Assembly: GCA_015499995.1 (NCBI GenBank)
Contig: JADNRV010000465.1
Coordinates: 1 to 31,840 of the forward strand
Length of the DNA stretch: 31,840 bases
Direction: 5' to 3'
From: Flammula alnicola
Taxonomy: Eukaryota > Basidiomycota > Agaricomycetes > Agaricales > Strophariaceae
Numbering within the stretch: the stretch's first letter is position 1; every line of letters begins with the position of its first letter. The position numbers were made by a program, and so were the translations under genes. The notes under the pieces were generated by a model. The model was not told the origin of the DNA, searched no databases, and was given only the letters and a program-made list of their open reading frames with translations. Shown one piece after another: positions 23,025-31,840 of this stretch.

Positions 23025-23365
23025 CTAGCACTTGCACTCGCCAGGCTTGCAGGCGCAGCTAAACGAGAAATTTTCAATGACCATCGCTGACGAAAAGCTA
23101 GATAGGTACTCACGAGGTGCAAGTACAAGTGGTGCTACCACACGAAGCTTGCGAGACAGGGGTACCGCAAGTGCAGCTAAAACTCATAGTAAATCAACGG
23201 CTCCTCGAGGAGGGACGATGACTACTTACTTCAACTTGGAGCCACACTTGCACGACGTGCAACTGCATGCAGAGCACTGAGAAACGAGGACGTTCTGGAT
23301 CATCTGAGCAACAAAGCTGTGAGCATTGAGCTCCACGAAGATCGATGGAGACAACGCACCTGCAT
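23025..23365 (-). CDS. metallothionein, 49 aa, four exons
   Basis: Small cytosolic metal-chelating protein for copper, zinc or cadmium. Exons 23365-23360 (ATG CAG only), 23276-23230, 23176-23114 and 23058-23025 sum to 150 nt. The 49 residues contain 14 Cys in Cys-x-Cys and Cys-x2-Cys arrays: exon 2 gives CSACSCTSCKCGSKL, exon 3 has CTCG...CGSTTCTCT, exon 4 CACKPGECKC. There are no aromatic residues. Donors are GTGCGT, GTAAGT and GTGAGT; acceptors are CTCAG, TTTTAG and GTTTAG. The last two introns are in phase 2 and sit directly before a Cys-x-Cys pair, so exons 3 and 4 each begin a Cys cluster. No single open frame reveals this gene because every exon is shorter than 65 nt. The start is the only ATG placed before the first Cys block. 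Confidence 0.93.
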
Positions 23366-23460
23366 GATTGAATTATTGGTCGTAGAAAAGACTTTTTTGT
23401 GTTATCAATAAGCTGAATAGGTGCTTCGGTTGTTGGGTGAAGCTGAGGGAGATGCTTGAG

Positions 23461-23468
23461 CTTTTATA
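23461..23468 (-). promoter_or_regulatory. TATA box of the metallothionein gene
   Basis: TATAAAAG on the minus strand, 96 nt upstream of the metallothionein ATG, the usual place for a strongly inducible fungal promoter. I did not find a clear repeated metal-response element. Confidence 0.6.
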
Positions 23469-23617
23469 CCTCTGTGCGGTGTTGGCCATTGTTTACGTTC
23501 ACTCGCATCTGGAACGATCGGGAGAAAGAGGCATTTGTGCGACGCCAATTAGGAATGCCAAGTTGATCCGCTCCAATTGATCGGTAATCACCAATTCATA
23601 ATTGGTGGGTTCAGAAA

Positions 23618-23837
23618 ATGCCTCGTAGCACGTGCTGTGGTTCAGAAAAGCGCTCGTCCGGACCCTTCGCAGAATCTTTTTGCAGGACCCAGGTTCAAAT
23701 CCAGGTCAGTTTCGATTGTTCTAGGTCTAATACAAAGTTTCTCACCTGAATTCGAAATGACTTTCAAGTTTACAATCGATGCCCCGGACATAGTTAAGGA
23801 AGAAAAGCCCGACTCCGAACATAATTGCCGTTCATAA
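23618..23837 (+). CDS. possible small two-exon gene, 51 aa, unknown
   Basis: Tentative. Exon 23618-23704 (starts MPRSTCCGSEKRSSGPFAE) joins in phase 0, across a 64-nt intron (GTCAGT ... TTTCAAG), to 23769-23837 (FTIDAPDIVKEEKPDSEHNC, stop). Four Cys in the first exon plus one in the second, otherwise polar. An unspliced reading of the same region gives another open frame, so the exon-1 choice is not secure. It is transcribed away from the metallothionein gene, about 250 bp from its start. Confidence 0.3.
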
Positions 23838-24168
23838 TAAGAATTCGAATTGAAGTCGAAAGTGCTCTATCAAAGAGACACTAGTCGGCCTCGACATTCC
23901 TTCCAGTGGTGGCTTCCACAACATATCGGAGGACGACACAGAAGATCCTTTCGAAGATCGTGCCAAATCAATAAATTAGCCAAGAATTAATAACAGAATG
24001 CCATTCCCTTATACGAATTTCCGGCAGCCATTTACAAACTCTGGACACTCCCAAGAAATTTGGGCGCATCAACTCTGTGGATTTCAGTTTCTTCTCTATC
24101 CATGACCAATCTTCTCTGACTTCGTCTTCGTCGGTAATATAATGTCATTAGGTGCCTACATACATGCA
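23838..24168. other. short gap with an acidic open stretch
   Basis: A plus-strand stretch at about 23870-23980 translates to an acidic peptide (SSGGFHNISEDDTEDPFED) ending in TAG. It might be a further exon of the small gene on its left, but no splice joined them in frame. The 3' flank of the BTB gene lies at the right. Confidence 0.3.
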
Positions 24169-25053
24169 TCATATATGCAGTGGAAGTCTGTCGACACAAT
24201 CCTTGATGTCTCGAAGCGTGCTGAGTTTATTATAATTCAGCCTTCCGCAGTCCGTCTTGTGACACTTTGCCTCCCAGCATGCAATCGCCTCCGGCCATTC
24301 TTCCATTTCCAAACCACACAAGGTGTCCCCGAGTGGCCGCCTGTCCATCTCCATGAACATCCTGGCCTTCAGCTCGCGCCAGGTATGATTGCTCATCTCC
24401 TCGCCGCATCCCAGGCACAGTAAGCGCGCCGAATTTCCAGCCGCAAACCGGCCTTCAAAATCCACGAGGCGCTTGAATTCGTCTCGACGGCCTCTATGCA
24501 GACGAAAGAGAGCCATCAGTGGCCGTGAGGATACGCGCTCGAGGTCGGATCGAATGTCTTCATCGTAGAGATTTAGGGTCAAAGTCTGTGTAGATGCAAC
24601 TCGCGCTTCTTCGTCCCACCCAAATCTTGTTGCGATTGCGTAGAGTCGCACTGGATCCGCGAGGAACATGGGCGCAGTTATTGCACACCGTATGATGGAC
24701 AAAGGCCCTGGTGCATCCCACTTCTGGACGAGCGAAAGGGCGTCGTCGACCTCGCTTATGGATTCCCAGTTCTCGGTATGCAGTCCACAAATCATGCAGA
24801 GAACTTTCGTGAGCACCTTGTCCTTCTCAACGACCTCGACGGGCTGCAACTTGTCTCCGCCGGCTGTCTGACCCAGGTGTGGCGTATAGCTTGAGAGGAG
24901 ATTGCGAAAGAAGCCACATGTATTCCGTAGTGTGAAATAAGGGACGCGGTATGCAGTATCCTCGGAGGATATCAGAACAATATCAGCCTCTGGAGAACTG
25001 AACTGGGGATGATATGTGCGGGGCTCTCTTCCCGCAGCTTTCGTGGACATCAT
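24169..25053 (-). CDS. BTB/POZ domain protein, 294 aa
   Basis: Single-exon protein of the BTB/POZ family widespread in Agaricomycetes, where members are thought to act as protein-protein adaptors (possibly for cullin-3 ligases). The BTB core starts at about residue 22: SPEADIVLISSEDTAYRVPY, then LRNTCGFFRNLLSSY, the variable loop, LTKVLCMICGLHTENW and SLVQKWDAPGPLSIIRCAI. The C-terminal half, about 160-290, is helical with six Cys, including CLGCGEEM and CWEAKCHKTDC, and has no domain I recognise. The frame is intact. ATG at 25053 is the first in frame; the second Met is adjacent. Confidence 0.86.
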   Translation of the reverse strand: MMSTKAAGREPRTYHPQFSSPEADIVLISSEDTAYRVPYFTLRNTCGFFRNLLSSYTPHLGQTAGGDKLQPVEVVEKDKVLTKVLCMICGLHTENWESISEVDDALSLVQKWDAPGPLSIIRCAITAPMFLADPVRLYAIATRFGWDEEARVASTQTLTLNLYDEDIRSDLERVSSRPLMALFRLHRGRRDEFKRLVDFEGRFAAGNSARLLCLGCGEEMSNHTWRELKARMFMEMDRRPLGDTLCGLEMEEWPEAIACWEAKCHKTDCGRLNYNKLSTLRDIKDCVDRLPLHI

Positions 25054-25280
25054 CGTGTGGTATAAGCAAGAGATGGTTTTATCGTCTCCGCAGTTGCATG
25101 TTCACGCGCTTAATAGCCTTGCGCTAACAACGTGCTCGTTATCTGCTCAAGGGTCACGTTCATCACATGTTCATCATCTGTATACTGTGTCCGTTAGATT
25201 CGTACAATTGGTGATAAAATACAAATAAGAACACTCCGTGTAGACGAATATATATCAAACCTTGCTCCTTCAGATTTGAA

Positions 25281-26064
25281 TTACGCGGCGGTGACATAGG
25301 CGGCCAAAACTTCGTATTTGGTCACGGTTGGGGGACCGGTCAAAAGCTCATCGGCAGAGGAAAACAAGGCAGTTGCAACCTTGCCACCGAGATGAGCCTC
25401 TCTTGCTGCGTCGTCCGCGAAGAAATCGATAATGCCGAAGTCATCCGTACCAGCGAAGTGGATGGCATACCAAGCAGTCGTGCCGGCCTCCGCCTCAACG
25501 AGGGGAAGAGCACCCTAAGAGCAGAGAAATTTAATACCCAGAAAAAGGAAAGATAAACCCCGGGCGGTAACTCACGGTCAGGAAATCTCTCACAGCCTGC
25601 TTCTTCTCTGGCTTTGCAGTGAACAACGCCCTTAAACCCACGGCGAGGCCCGCCTTTTGTCCTTCACCGCCTTTCGTGACTTTGCTTGTCAAAACTTCAA
25701 CCATGATTTTGTTGATGTCGGGTGAAACGCTCAGGAGACTGGGGCCGTGGGTCATCAGAGCGTTGGGAATTGGGCCATCGAAATGGGCTTTGCGGCCCTC
25801 TTGGCTGGGGAAGGTGTCGAAGATATCGTAGACCGGAGGGGAGGTCCCTTCGAATTTCACAGCGTACCACTGGAGTGTCTCGGGCTCCGCTTGAACGAGA
25901 CCGTACCCTCCGAGGAGGAATTCAGCTACTGCTTCACCTTTCCCTTCTTGAGAGACGAGAGGGACAAGACTGCCACAGGTAGCTGATGCAAAAATAAAAT
26001 ACAAACAAGACATCAGTTGAGTGATTCGTGAAAATGACGCGTCATTGAACACACCTGTTGACAT
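25281..26064 (-). CDS. protein with duplicated ABM-like (dimeric alpha+beta barrel) domain, 216 aa
   Basis: Three exons: 26064-26055 (10 nt), 25982-25576 and 25514-25281 = 651 nt. The chain is a tandem repeat. Repeat 1 (about 5-100): GYGLVQAEPETLQWYAVKFE ... YDIFDTFPSQEGRKAHFDG. Repeat 2 (about 115-215): GALPLVEAEAGTTAWYAIHF ... IIDFFADDAAREAHLGG. Both have the W-Y-A-[VI], D-x-F and E/G-x-x-x-A-H pattern of antibiotic-biosynthesis-monooxygenase (ABM)-like domains, which normally dimerise; here both halves of the barrel pair are in one chain. No signal peptide. Substrate unknown; such folds serve as monooxygenases, heme-degrading enzymes or stress proteins. The first exon encodes only MST plus one base and is supported by the in-frame join MSTATCGSLVPLV. 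Confidence 0.86.
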
Positions 26065-26424
26065 AATGAAATTCTTGAGTAGTTAGGAATAGTTAGCGGG
26101 TTTACTTTGCACCATCCTAACCAGTACCCAGACCTCTTTTATACGAATCTACCCTGGCTTAGAAGCTATTCCCGACGCGCAAACCACTTACTTGCGTCCC
26201 GAGCCCTAGTGAAGTAATACGGTCCGGGGTATGACAAAAGCCCGAACATTATTAACCAGAGTAAGATATCATTCCTCGAGATGTCACACCTACATACAAG
26301 TATTACCAAGTGCTCTTCTGCATCAACGATAAAAAATAGAAAAGCGTACGTATGTCTGAGTCCTATTGGCAGTCAACTGGGCGGAGGGGAGCTGGAGGGA
26401 GTGAACAGTGATGAAAGAACCCAT
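26065..26424. other. promoter region of the ABM-like gene and MAD1 3' flank
   Basis: Contains a TATA element (see 26136-26143) and the end of MAD1. A plus-strand open frame running from 26281 overlaps the MAD1 3' end and shows no motif. Confidence 0.5.
26136..26143 (-). promoter_or_regulatory. TATA box of the ABM-like gene
   Basis: TATAAAAG on the minus strand, 72 nt upstream of the ATG at 26064. Confidence 0.5.
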
Positions 26425-28862
26425 TCAGATGGCAGCATTTTCCCGCTTGGATTTGTCATAACATTCCAATGTGACGCTGGCAAGGAATCCGGGTAAGCAT
26501 TGCTCTTTCTCGATCCAATATTGCATCAGATTGGGCAAATCCTGTGGCCACCCTCGCCTTGAGCAACCAGCTGCATCCGCGCACCCTCGGATCGCGAGGT
26601 CGGTTGAAAGACGAACGAAGCACAGAGATCGTACACTGAGGTCACCCGGACTTGCCCGTTAGGATAAAAGGCGAGCTTAAGCCCGAGTATCGACGCAATA
26701 GCTTCGCGGAATTCAGCACTCTTCGAAGTGAAGACCTATAAATATGTCAGAATGTTTTGACGCCGGGTTGCCATTACCATGATCGACGGCATGATGACGA
26801 CGTACCTGTTGTAGTCTCAATAGACGTTTCTCCTTTTGCTTCACGACGTCCTGCAGTTCCAGTTTCTCTCTGTTGACAAGTTCCCAGCTCTGTCTTGGAA
26901 CCAATTCCTCGCCATGGTCCTGGGTGGCGGCGTGGGCACCGCTCTCTTCTAACTCTTTCAGCCGTTTCATTAAGGCCTCGTTTTCGCCCTTCAGTCGGTC
27001 CATGGCTGCTTGTCGAAGATCAAACCATTGCTGCTCGGGGTTATCCGCCATCGATAGAATGCGTACGCCAGGGGGTACATGTCGGCCACCTGCAATTTCA
27101 CCTCGCAGTTCAAAGAGAGTCTGTTCGAGTTCTTCGATCTTATCGAGGTTCTGTTTCATTTCAACTTCGGCGTTTTGGAGGTCTGAGGGTAGATAGAAAT
27201 TCATAAGCCAAACGTTAGGCTAGAATTTTTTTTCGAAAGCTGGCCTTTCTGGAGGGCGAGTTTCTCCAACCGCTCTTGCTCGAATTCCGCTGAAAGGGTT
27301 TGTCGACTTCGTCCCTGAACAAGAGAAGACGAGCCTCCAACGAGAGCATCGAGTTCCTTGGTAAGCTGTTCGTTTGCCGCTTTGTACTCTTGAAGAACTT
27401 TCTCGAGTTGACGTATCTGCTCCACCTTAGCGTTGTCGATGTGAGAATCATCCATGTGAGCCTCTTCCGCGTTGAAGCTCGCCTAACGGAATCAATGCGC
27501 AGAATTCGAGCAAAATGCGAAGATACTTACCACGAGGGCTTGTAAGAACATAACCTCCCGCTCTGCGAGCAGAGCTCTAGTTTCCCGCCGCCCAACCTTG
27601 TCTCTCGCAATGCGGAGATTCTGTTCCAATGAAGCAATTGTTTCTTGAGCCTGGGCTTCGCGTCGTTCGACATCGGCGAGCTCGGTTTCGCGTTGTCTGA
27701 GTAGGGCTGAAGTGGCACCATGATCTTCAAGGAGTCGCGCATGCACAGACGCAGGTCGGAGAGTGTTTGAGTAACGGAGATAGGTGTATCGGAGGGTTTG
27801 GTATCTGCAGACCTGTTTGCCCTTCAGAGATGTGAGTAAGTGCTGCCGAGTAAAAGTAATGTAGACGTACCATTCTTCGCGCTCTTTCCTGCCTGCTTCA
27901 ACCTCAGCCTCCAGCTTGACCACCTTGTTCTAAGTTCTTCGAGCATCTGGACTTTGCGTTCCAATCCCCGCTTTTCCTCTCGTAGGACTTCGACACTTGT
28001 GTGGCGTTCTCGGAGACTGTTTAGCTCGGATGTAAGCTTCGCGTTGGTGGTTTCCAGGGTGCGAAGGTAGTTGGCTTGACGGTGAAGTTCTTCACGAACA
28101 ACAGCCATGCTTTCTTCGTCGGCTACACGTCGTGTAATCGCCTCATTCCCAGCGCTGAGCTCGTCGTACTGTGCCTGGAGGTCTTCGATAGCGGATTCCC
28201 TTTGTTGTGCTATGTTCTTGAACTGGTCAAGTTCGTCTTGAAGTAGCGAGTTCTGGTGGGTCAAGGTTGTGATTTGGGACTTTTGGGATGCGGTCGTCTG
28301 GTTTGTGCTACGAGACAGGGCTTCGTGAGCATCTTTCAAGTCGGCAACCTCTTCGTGCAGAGAGGACACAGACGCCCGTAGTATGCGATTGTCAGCGTCG
28401 GATTTTCGCTGTGGATGCGTTCAATAGATTGAACTTGTCATTTGAAGCCACACACCTTTGCTTCTTCATGAGCAGCACGTTCGCTTTCTTTTTCTTCACG
28501 TTCCTCCTTTTCTCGATCGGCAAACCAACGTCTATCCCTCTCGAGCCTCTCCACGAGCAATTCTTTCTCCCTTAGCTTTGTCTCCAGCTCTAGCTTTGCC
28601 GTTTGGGCAGCTAAGAGCTGTCTTTCAAGACTGGCATGAGACACGGAGGAAGTGAACACCTGAGCGCGTTGTTGGCGCTTCGCAGTCGATAGTTGGGGGT
28701 CTGAAGAGTACGATAAGTACAACGATGAGTTGGCTGCTATTATGAACACATACCTCGTTCCAACTCTGCGACTAATGAATCGCGTTTCATCGCCGTTGAA
28801 CGTAATGATGGACCATCAGATCGCACCTTGTTCAGAGGCGTCTTGAACTGGTCACCACTCAT
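26425..28862 (-). CDS. MAD1: spindle assembly checkpoint protein Mad1 (frame-interrupted in this sequence)
   Basis: Coiled-coil scaffold that recruits Mad2 to unattached kinetochores. Exons 28862-28754, 28700-28456, 28408-27871, 27821-27531, 27482-27245, 27182-26806 and 26735-26425. Most of the chain is heptad coiled coil (SLERQLLAAQTAKLELETKL, VLREEKRGLERKVQMLEELR, ALVGGSSSLVQ region). The Mad2-interaction motif is RILSMADNP (27038-27066), inside GGRHVPPGVRILSMADNPEQ. The C-terminal kinetochore (RWD-like) domain begins LRLQQVFTSKSAEFREA and ends PGFLASVTLECYDKSKRE; the family's RLK motif reads RLQ here. Three one-base gaps break the frame (about 27930, 27745 and 26548). Allowing one extra base at each gives 2112 nt, 703 aa. 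The intron 27244-27183 has a GCCAGC donor. MAD1 shares its promoter with the DUF262 gene. Confidence 0.88.
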
Positions 28863-29021
28863 GGATAGTTTTGCCACCCTTTCGGGGTCAAGGAGAGAAG
28901 AAGAGTTTCGGTTTGGGCTGGTGTTCGCCGCTTATGCTCAATGGGGAGCCGTGTAATTAAGGTTAGGGTTAGTGTCCTTGGTTTACGCCGTCCTAACTTC
29001 TCCTCTTTTAATTTCTCCATA
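28863..29021. promoter_or_regulatory. 159-bp bidirectional promoter, MAD1 / DUF262 gene
   Basis: The two start codons face away from each other across 159 bp. In the middle, 28961-28972 reads GGTTAGGGTTAG, two copies of the fungal telomere unit TTAGGG. Such sites bind Tbf1/Reb1-type factors in other fungi and are common in short shared promoters. No TATA box is evident. Confidence 0.5.
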
Positions 29022-31486
29022 ATGGCTTCAGATGAAGAATACTCAGATCTTACAGAGTTAGAAAGCGAAGAAGAATACGTTGGGACGACGATCAAGAAGG
29101 CTAAAAAGGCCACAAACGGTGCGACAGCCTCGAAAGGCGGTTGGAGGATCAAGAATGCGCTGAAAGTACCAAGGGCGACAACGTACACTGCTCAGGCATT
29201 ATACGGTACGTTCTTTCGCGTGAAAGCGTGGTCTATTACACTTAGAGGCTGCTTCAGATCAAATTTATGCCTGTGATATCAACTTGGAACCAGAATATCA
29301 ACGAGGTTTGCTCCTTCAGCGTCTGGCTGAGTATCTTTGTCCTGACTGTTCCACAGATGTTGTGTGGTCCGAAACAAAGCAAATTGGCATCATCGATTCT
29401 GTTTTTAGAAACTTCTATATCCCACCCGTCATCTTCGCCGTCAACGTGCACGACGACGGTTCTGAGACAAAGACATGTATTGACGGAAAACAGCGATTGA
29501 CGTCTATTCATAGGTATGCAACAACGAAGTGTCTCCTAAAAGGTGGCTGACTCGATTTTATTTCTCTCGGAAGGTTCATGGAAGGCCTGGTGAGTGTAAC
29601 ATCATCTCTTTGAGCATCTTTCTGATTTCGCTGCACTCAGATACCTCGTAAGCAAGCTGAGTAGAACATGTCATGAATCAACTGACGAGGAGTGGACATC
29701 TAGATAAGGATCCGTAAGCCCTGCATCAAATCTTCTAACCGAAACGAAATGACACGTTATTACTTAGGATCACCGGGGAGAAGTTGTGGTATAAGGACAT
29801 CCAATCGGCATCGACGAAAGGGTCTAAAAGTCGACGACCCTTGCCTGAAAAATATAGGAGGCTATTTGCAAATAAGCAAATCGTCTGTGTGGAGTATCAG
29901 GACATCACAGATGCAGACGAACGCGAAATTTTCCAAGTGAGTCCTCCTTCGTGCTCGTCGATGGCACATGGTAACCGAAATTACGGGTAGAGGGTGCAAT
30001 TGGGTATGGCCCTGACCCCCGCAGGTAAGTTGCCCTTGCGCCCAATATTGCATGCTCATTCATCTTTCTTTCAAGAAAAACTGCAGGTCATCAAAAACCT
30101 CCCGTGCAGATTTTATCCGCGAACTCCAGAATACGTATTTGAAAGACGACGGATGGCTCGGGTCCAAGCACTTGGCATGGGATATCAGTCGTGGTAGCGA
30201 TTTTCGTGGACTCGCCCAGGCAGTCTGTTGCATGGATACATTTGCATCGCTCAAGACGACTTCCATCTCCATGGCCCAACTCGAGAAATGGCTAAGCATC
30301 GAAGAGCCCCTGAAGTCCGACGTTCACAAAAGAGTCGAAGATACTTATCGTATCTTCGCGGAGATGGTGCAAGACACGAAGCTCAACAAGGTCTTCCAGA
30401 AACCGGCGAAAATCTCGCCGCTCGAGTTCATCGTCATCGGCCTCATGATCTTTGTCCATAAGGATAAAGTATCGTTGGCGCAGCTCTCTGCTGGTATCGG
30501 ACAGATGAGGGAAGACGTGAGGTCGGAGCACGTGGATATCCGGATGAACGCTCGAGTCTCGAAAACCATGATCGAATTCATAAAGAAGTGGGTGCCAAGC
30601 ATGATCGCTGGTGACACAGGAGGTGTGGCGAGTGGAACGAAGGGTGCCGGAGGGGTAAAAAGAAAACGCGTGGCCAAGAAGACTGCCAACGATGATGATG
30701 ACGAAGAAGATGCGGACGATGACGATGCTGAGGAACATGCCCAGCAGGCCCCCAAAGCGAAGAAATCCAACACCGCCGCCGGAATGTTAATGAATATCAA
30801 GGCATCGACCTCGGCGCCACGAAAAATCGCCCAGGCTACCCCACCGCCACCGCCACCCACCTCGCATCAAAGCAGAGCCTGCCGCCACACCTCCCTCCAT
30901 CGCATTAAATCCACCCATCGACCGCATGGCTGCTTTGAAGAGGGCAAAGGAAGCAGTCGCGCAGAGTCAGGCTGAACGTTCAATGCAAATACCTTCTGGC
31001 CCTCGAGCCCTACGACTGCCTCCGAATCCCGCTCGCACCAACTCTGTACCCAATCCTCAGATGCTACCGTCGCCTAGCCAAGCTTACACAGTCCCGTCCT
31101 CCCTTCCTCCTGTGCATCCAACCGCAAATGCCCCCATTCCGAGCAGACCTGCACCGAACGCTGCTACAGTTGACTCCTCCCTGATGGCTACCATGATGCA
31201 ACTTCCCGGCCTTAATGACCCCAGGCTGGCGCCGCGGCCCAGTAACCTCCCACCTCCCCCACCCAGTGGCAGCAGTGATGGCGGGGGCATGTATAGAACC
31301 GGAGATCGGGACAGGGATAGGGACAGGGATTACGACCACGACCGAAGCAGAGACAGAGATCGTTACCCGTCTTCAAGAGGGCATGATGAACGTGACAGAG
31401 GACGGCATGATCCATCTCGTCGCGATAGTGGTGGTTATGGTCGTCGTTCGCCAGTTCCTTCTTCGTCTAGATGGGCTCCTAGGTAA
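29022..31486 (+). CDS. DUF262 (GmrSD N-terminal / ParB-like fold) protein with Arg/Asp-rich tail
   Basis: Exons 29022-29205, 29258-29305, 29357-29513, 29574-29589, 29641-29647, 29704-29713, 29768-29936, 29991-30024 and 30076-31486. The N-terminus is acidic (SDLTELESEEEY). The DUF262 core: YACDINLEPEYQRDVVWS, IGIIDSVFRNFYIPPVIFAV, and the signature IDGKQRLTSIHRFMEG, as in ParB/sulfiredoxin-like nucleotide-binding folds of bacterial GmrSD. A helical middle part (FIRELQNTYLKDDGWL onward) is followed by a nuclear-type basic/acidic stretch (KRKRVAKK, then D/E run), poly-Pro and an RD-repeat tail. Two single-base insertions in homopolymers (AAAAA at 30093-30097, CCC at 30856-30858) break the last exon. 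Removing one base at each gives 2034 nt, 677 aa. In eukaryotes the function is unknown; the RD tail suggests an RNA-related nuclear role. Confidence 0.87.
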
Positions 31487-31840
31487 TTAATTCCTACTCC
31501 CCACTTTCCTTGCTGTGTACATTACTCTCTCGTTTTCGCATGCTTTGCAATTATCCTGCTTAACAGACTACATAAGTTTCATTGATCAAGCCTTGATTAA
31601 GCCTTAATTATCACATACGTTCTCGTTGCATTCGATTTACTGTACTTTTATAAAGCATCGAATTTTCGTTGAACAAAGATCGCTCTCCCTTCATTTTGTG
31701 TAATTGAATCCAATTCAAAAAAGCTTTGCATACTACTTAGTACGTAGTCATCTCATCGGGCGCATTGCGTCACCGTGACTGACTGGAAAAAATGAACTGA
31801 AATATCTGACAAATGTCGAAAAATAGAAAGTCAATAAGAA
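31487..31840. other. 3' flank of the DUF262 gene
   Basis: AT-rich sequence after the stop codon, without open frames of note. A palindromic TTGATCAAG at 31582-31590 followed by repeated TTGATTAAG/CTTAATTA motifs is the only structure seen. Confidence 0.4.

Noticed and set aside
23692..23702. tRNA B-box-like GGTTCAAATCC
   Set aside because: The surrounding bases form a hairpin, but no acceptor stem, A box or anticodon arm could be placed; the T-stem has an A-A mismatch. It lies in a possible exon.
30345..30860. Minus-strand 171-codon open frame with hydrophobic stretches
   Set aside because: Complement of the acidic and Ala/Pro-rich part of the DUF262 protein.

Overview
This window looks like nuclear DNA of a mushroom-forming basidiomycete (Agaricomycetes). 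The genes are split by many short introns (about 47-80 nt), some exons are only 6-21 nt long, and several families are typical of that group: a DUF6533 membrane protein, a lineage-type BTB/POZ protein and a Cys-rich fungal metallothionein. I rebuilt the gene models by hand from splice sites, phase consistency and conserved motifs. Where exon sums came out as exact multiples of three I say so.

Layout. 1-760: left-edge fragment of an unrecognised minus-strand gene with a broken frame. 1051-2309: an unrecognised plus-strand multi-exon gene. 3202-4870 (minus): complete OMA1-type mitochondrial M48 metallopeptidase in nine exons. 6303-8065 (plus): DUF6533 multi-pass membrane protein in 14 exons. 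9220-10859 and 13551-14525 (both minus): two C2H2-type zinc-finger proteins. 15836-20688 (minus): LamA-type biotin-dependent carboxylase, 19 exons, 1283 aa. 20865-22145 (minus): LamB/YcsF protein, 10 exons, 263 aa. 23025-23365 (minus): a four-exon, 49-aa metallothionein. 24169-25053 (minus): BTB/POZ protein. 25281-26064 (minus): protein with a duplicated ABM-like (dimeric alpha+beta barrel) domain. 26425-28862 (minus): spindle-checkpoint protein Mad1. 29022-31486 (plus): DUF262 protein, transcribed away from MAD1 across a 159-bp shared promoter.

How they fit together. The clearest functional unit is lamB-lamA: same strand, 176 bp apart. It matches the Aspergillus lam locus (2-pyrrolidinone use) and the bacterial PxpABC 5-oxoprolinase parts list. 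One polypeptide carries biotin carboxylase, both KipA/KipI-type (AHS2/AHS1) halves and the biotin carrier; the second is the PxpA/LamB partner. The other genes are separate housekeeping or accessory genes with no evident shared pathway.

Sequence quality. MAD1 and the DUF262 gene are each intact except for single-base frame breaks, most of them in homopolymer runs; the lam genes, OMA1 and the metallothionein have none. The most economical reading is local sequencing error, though pseudogenisation of MAD1 cannot be excluded from the sequence alone. The stretches between genes hold only short open frames that I could not connect into convincing genes.
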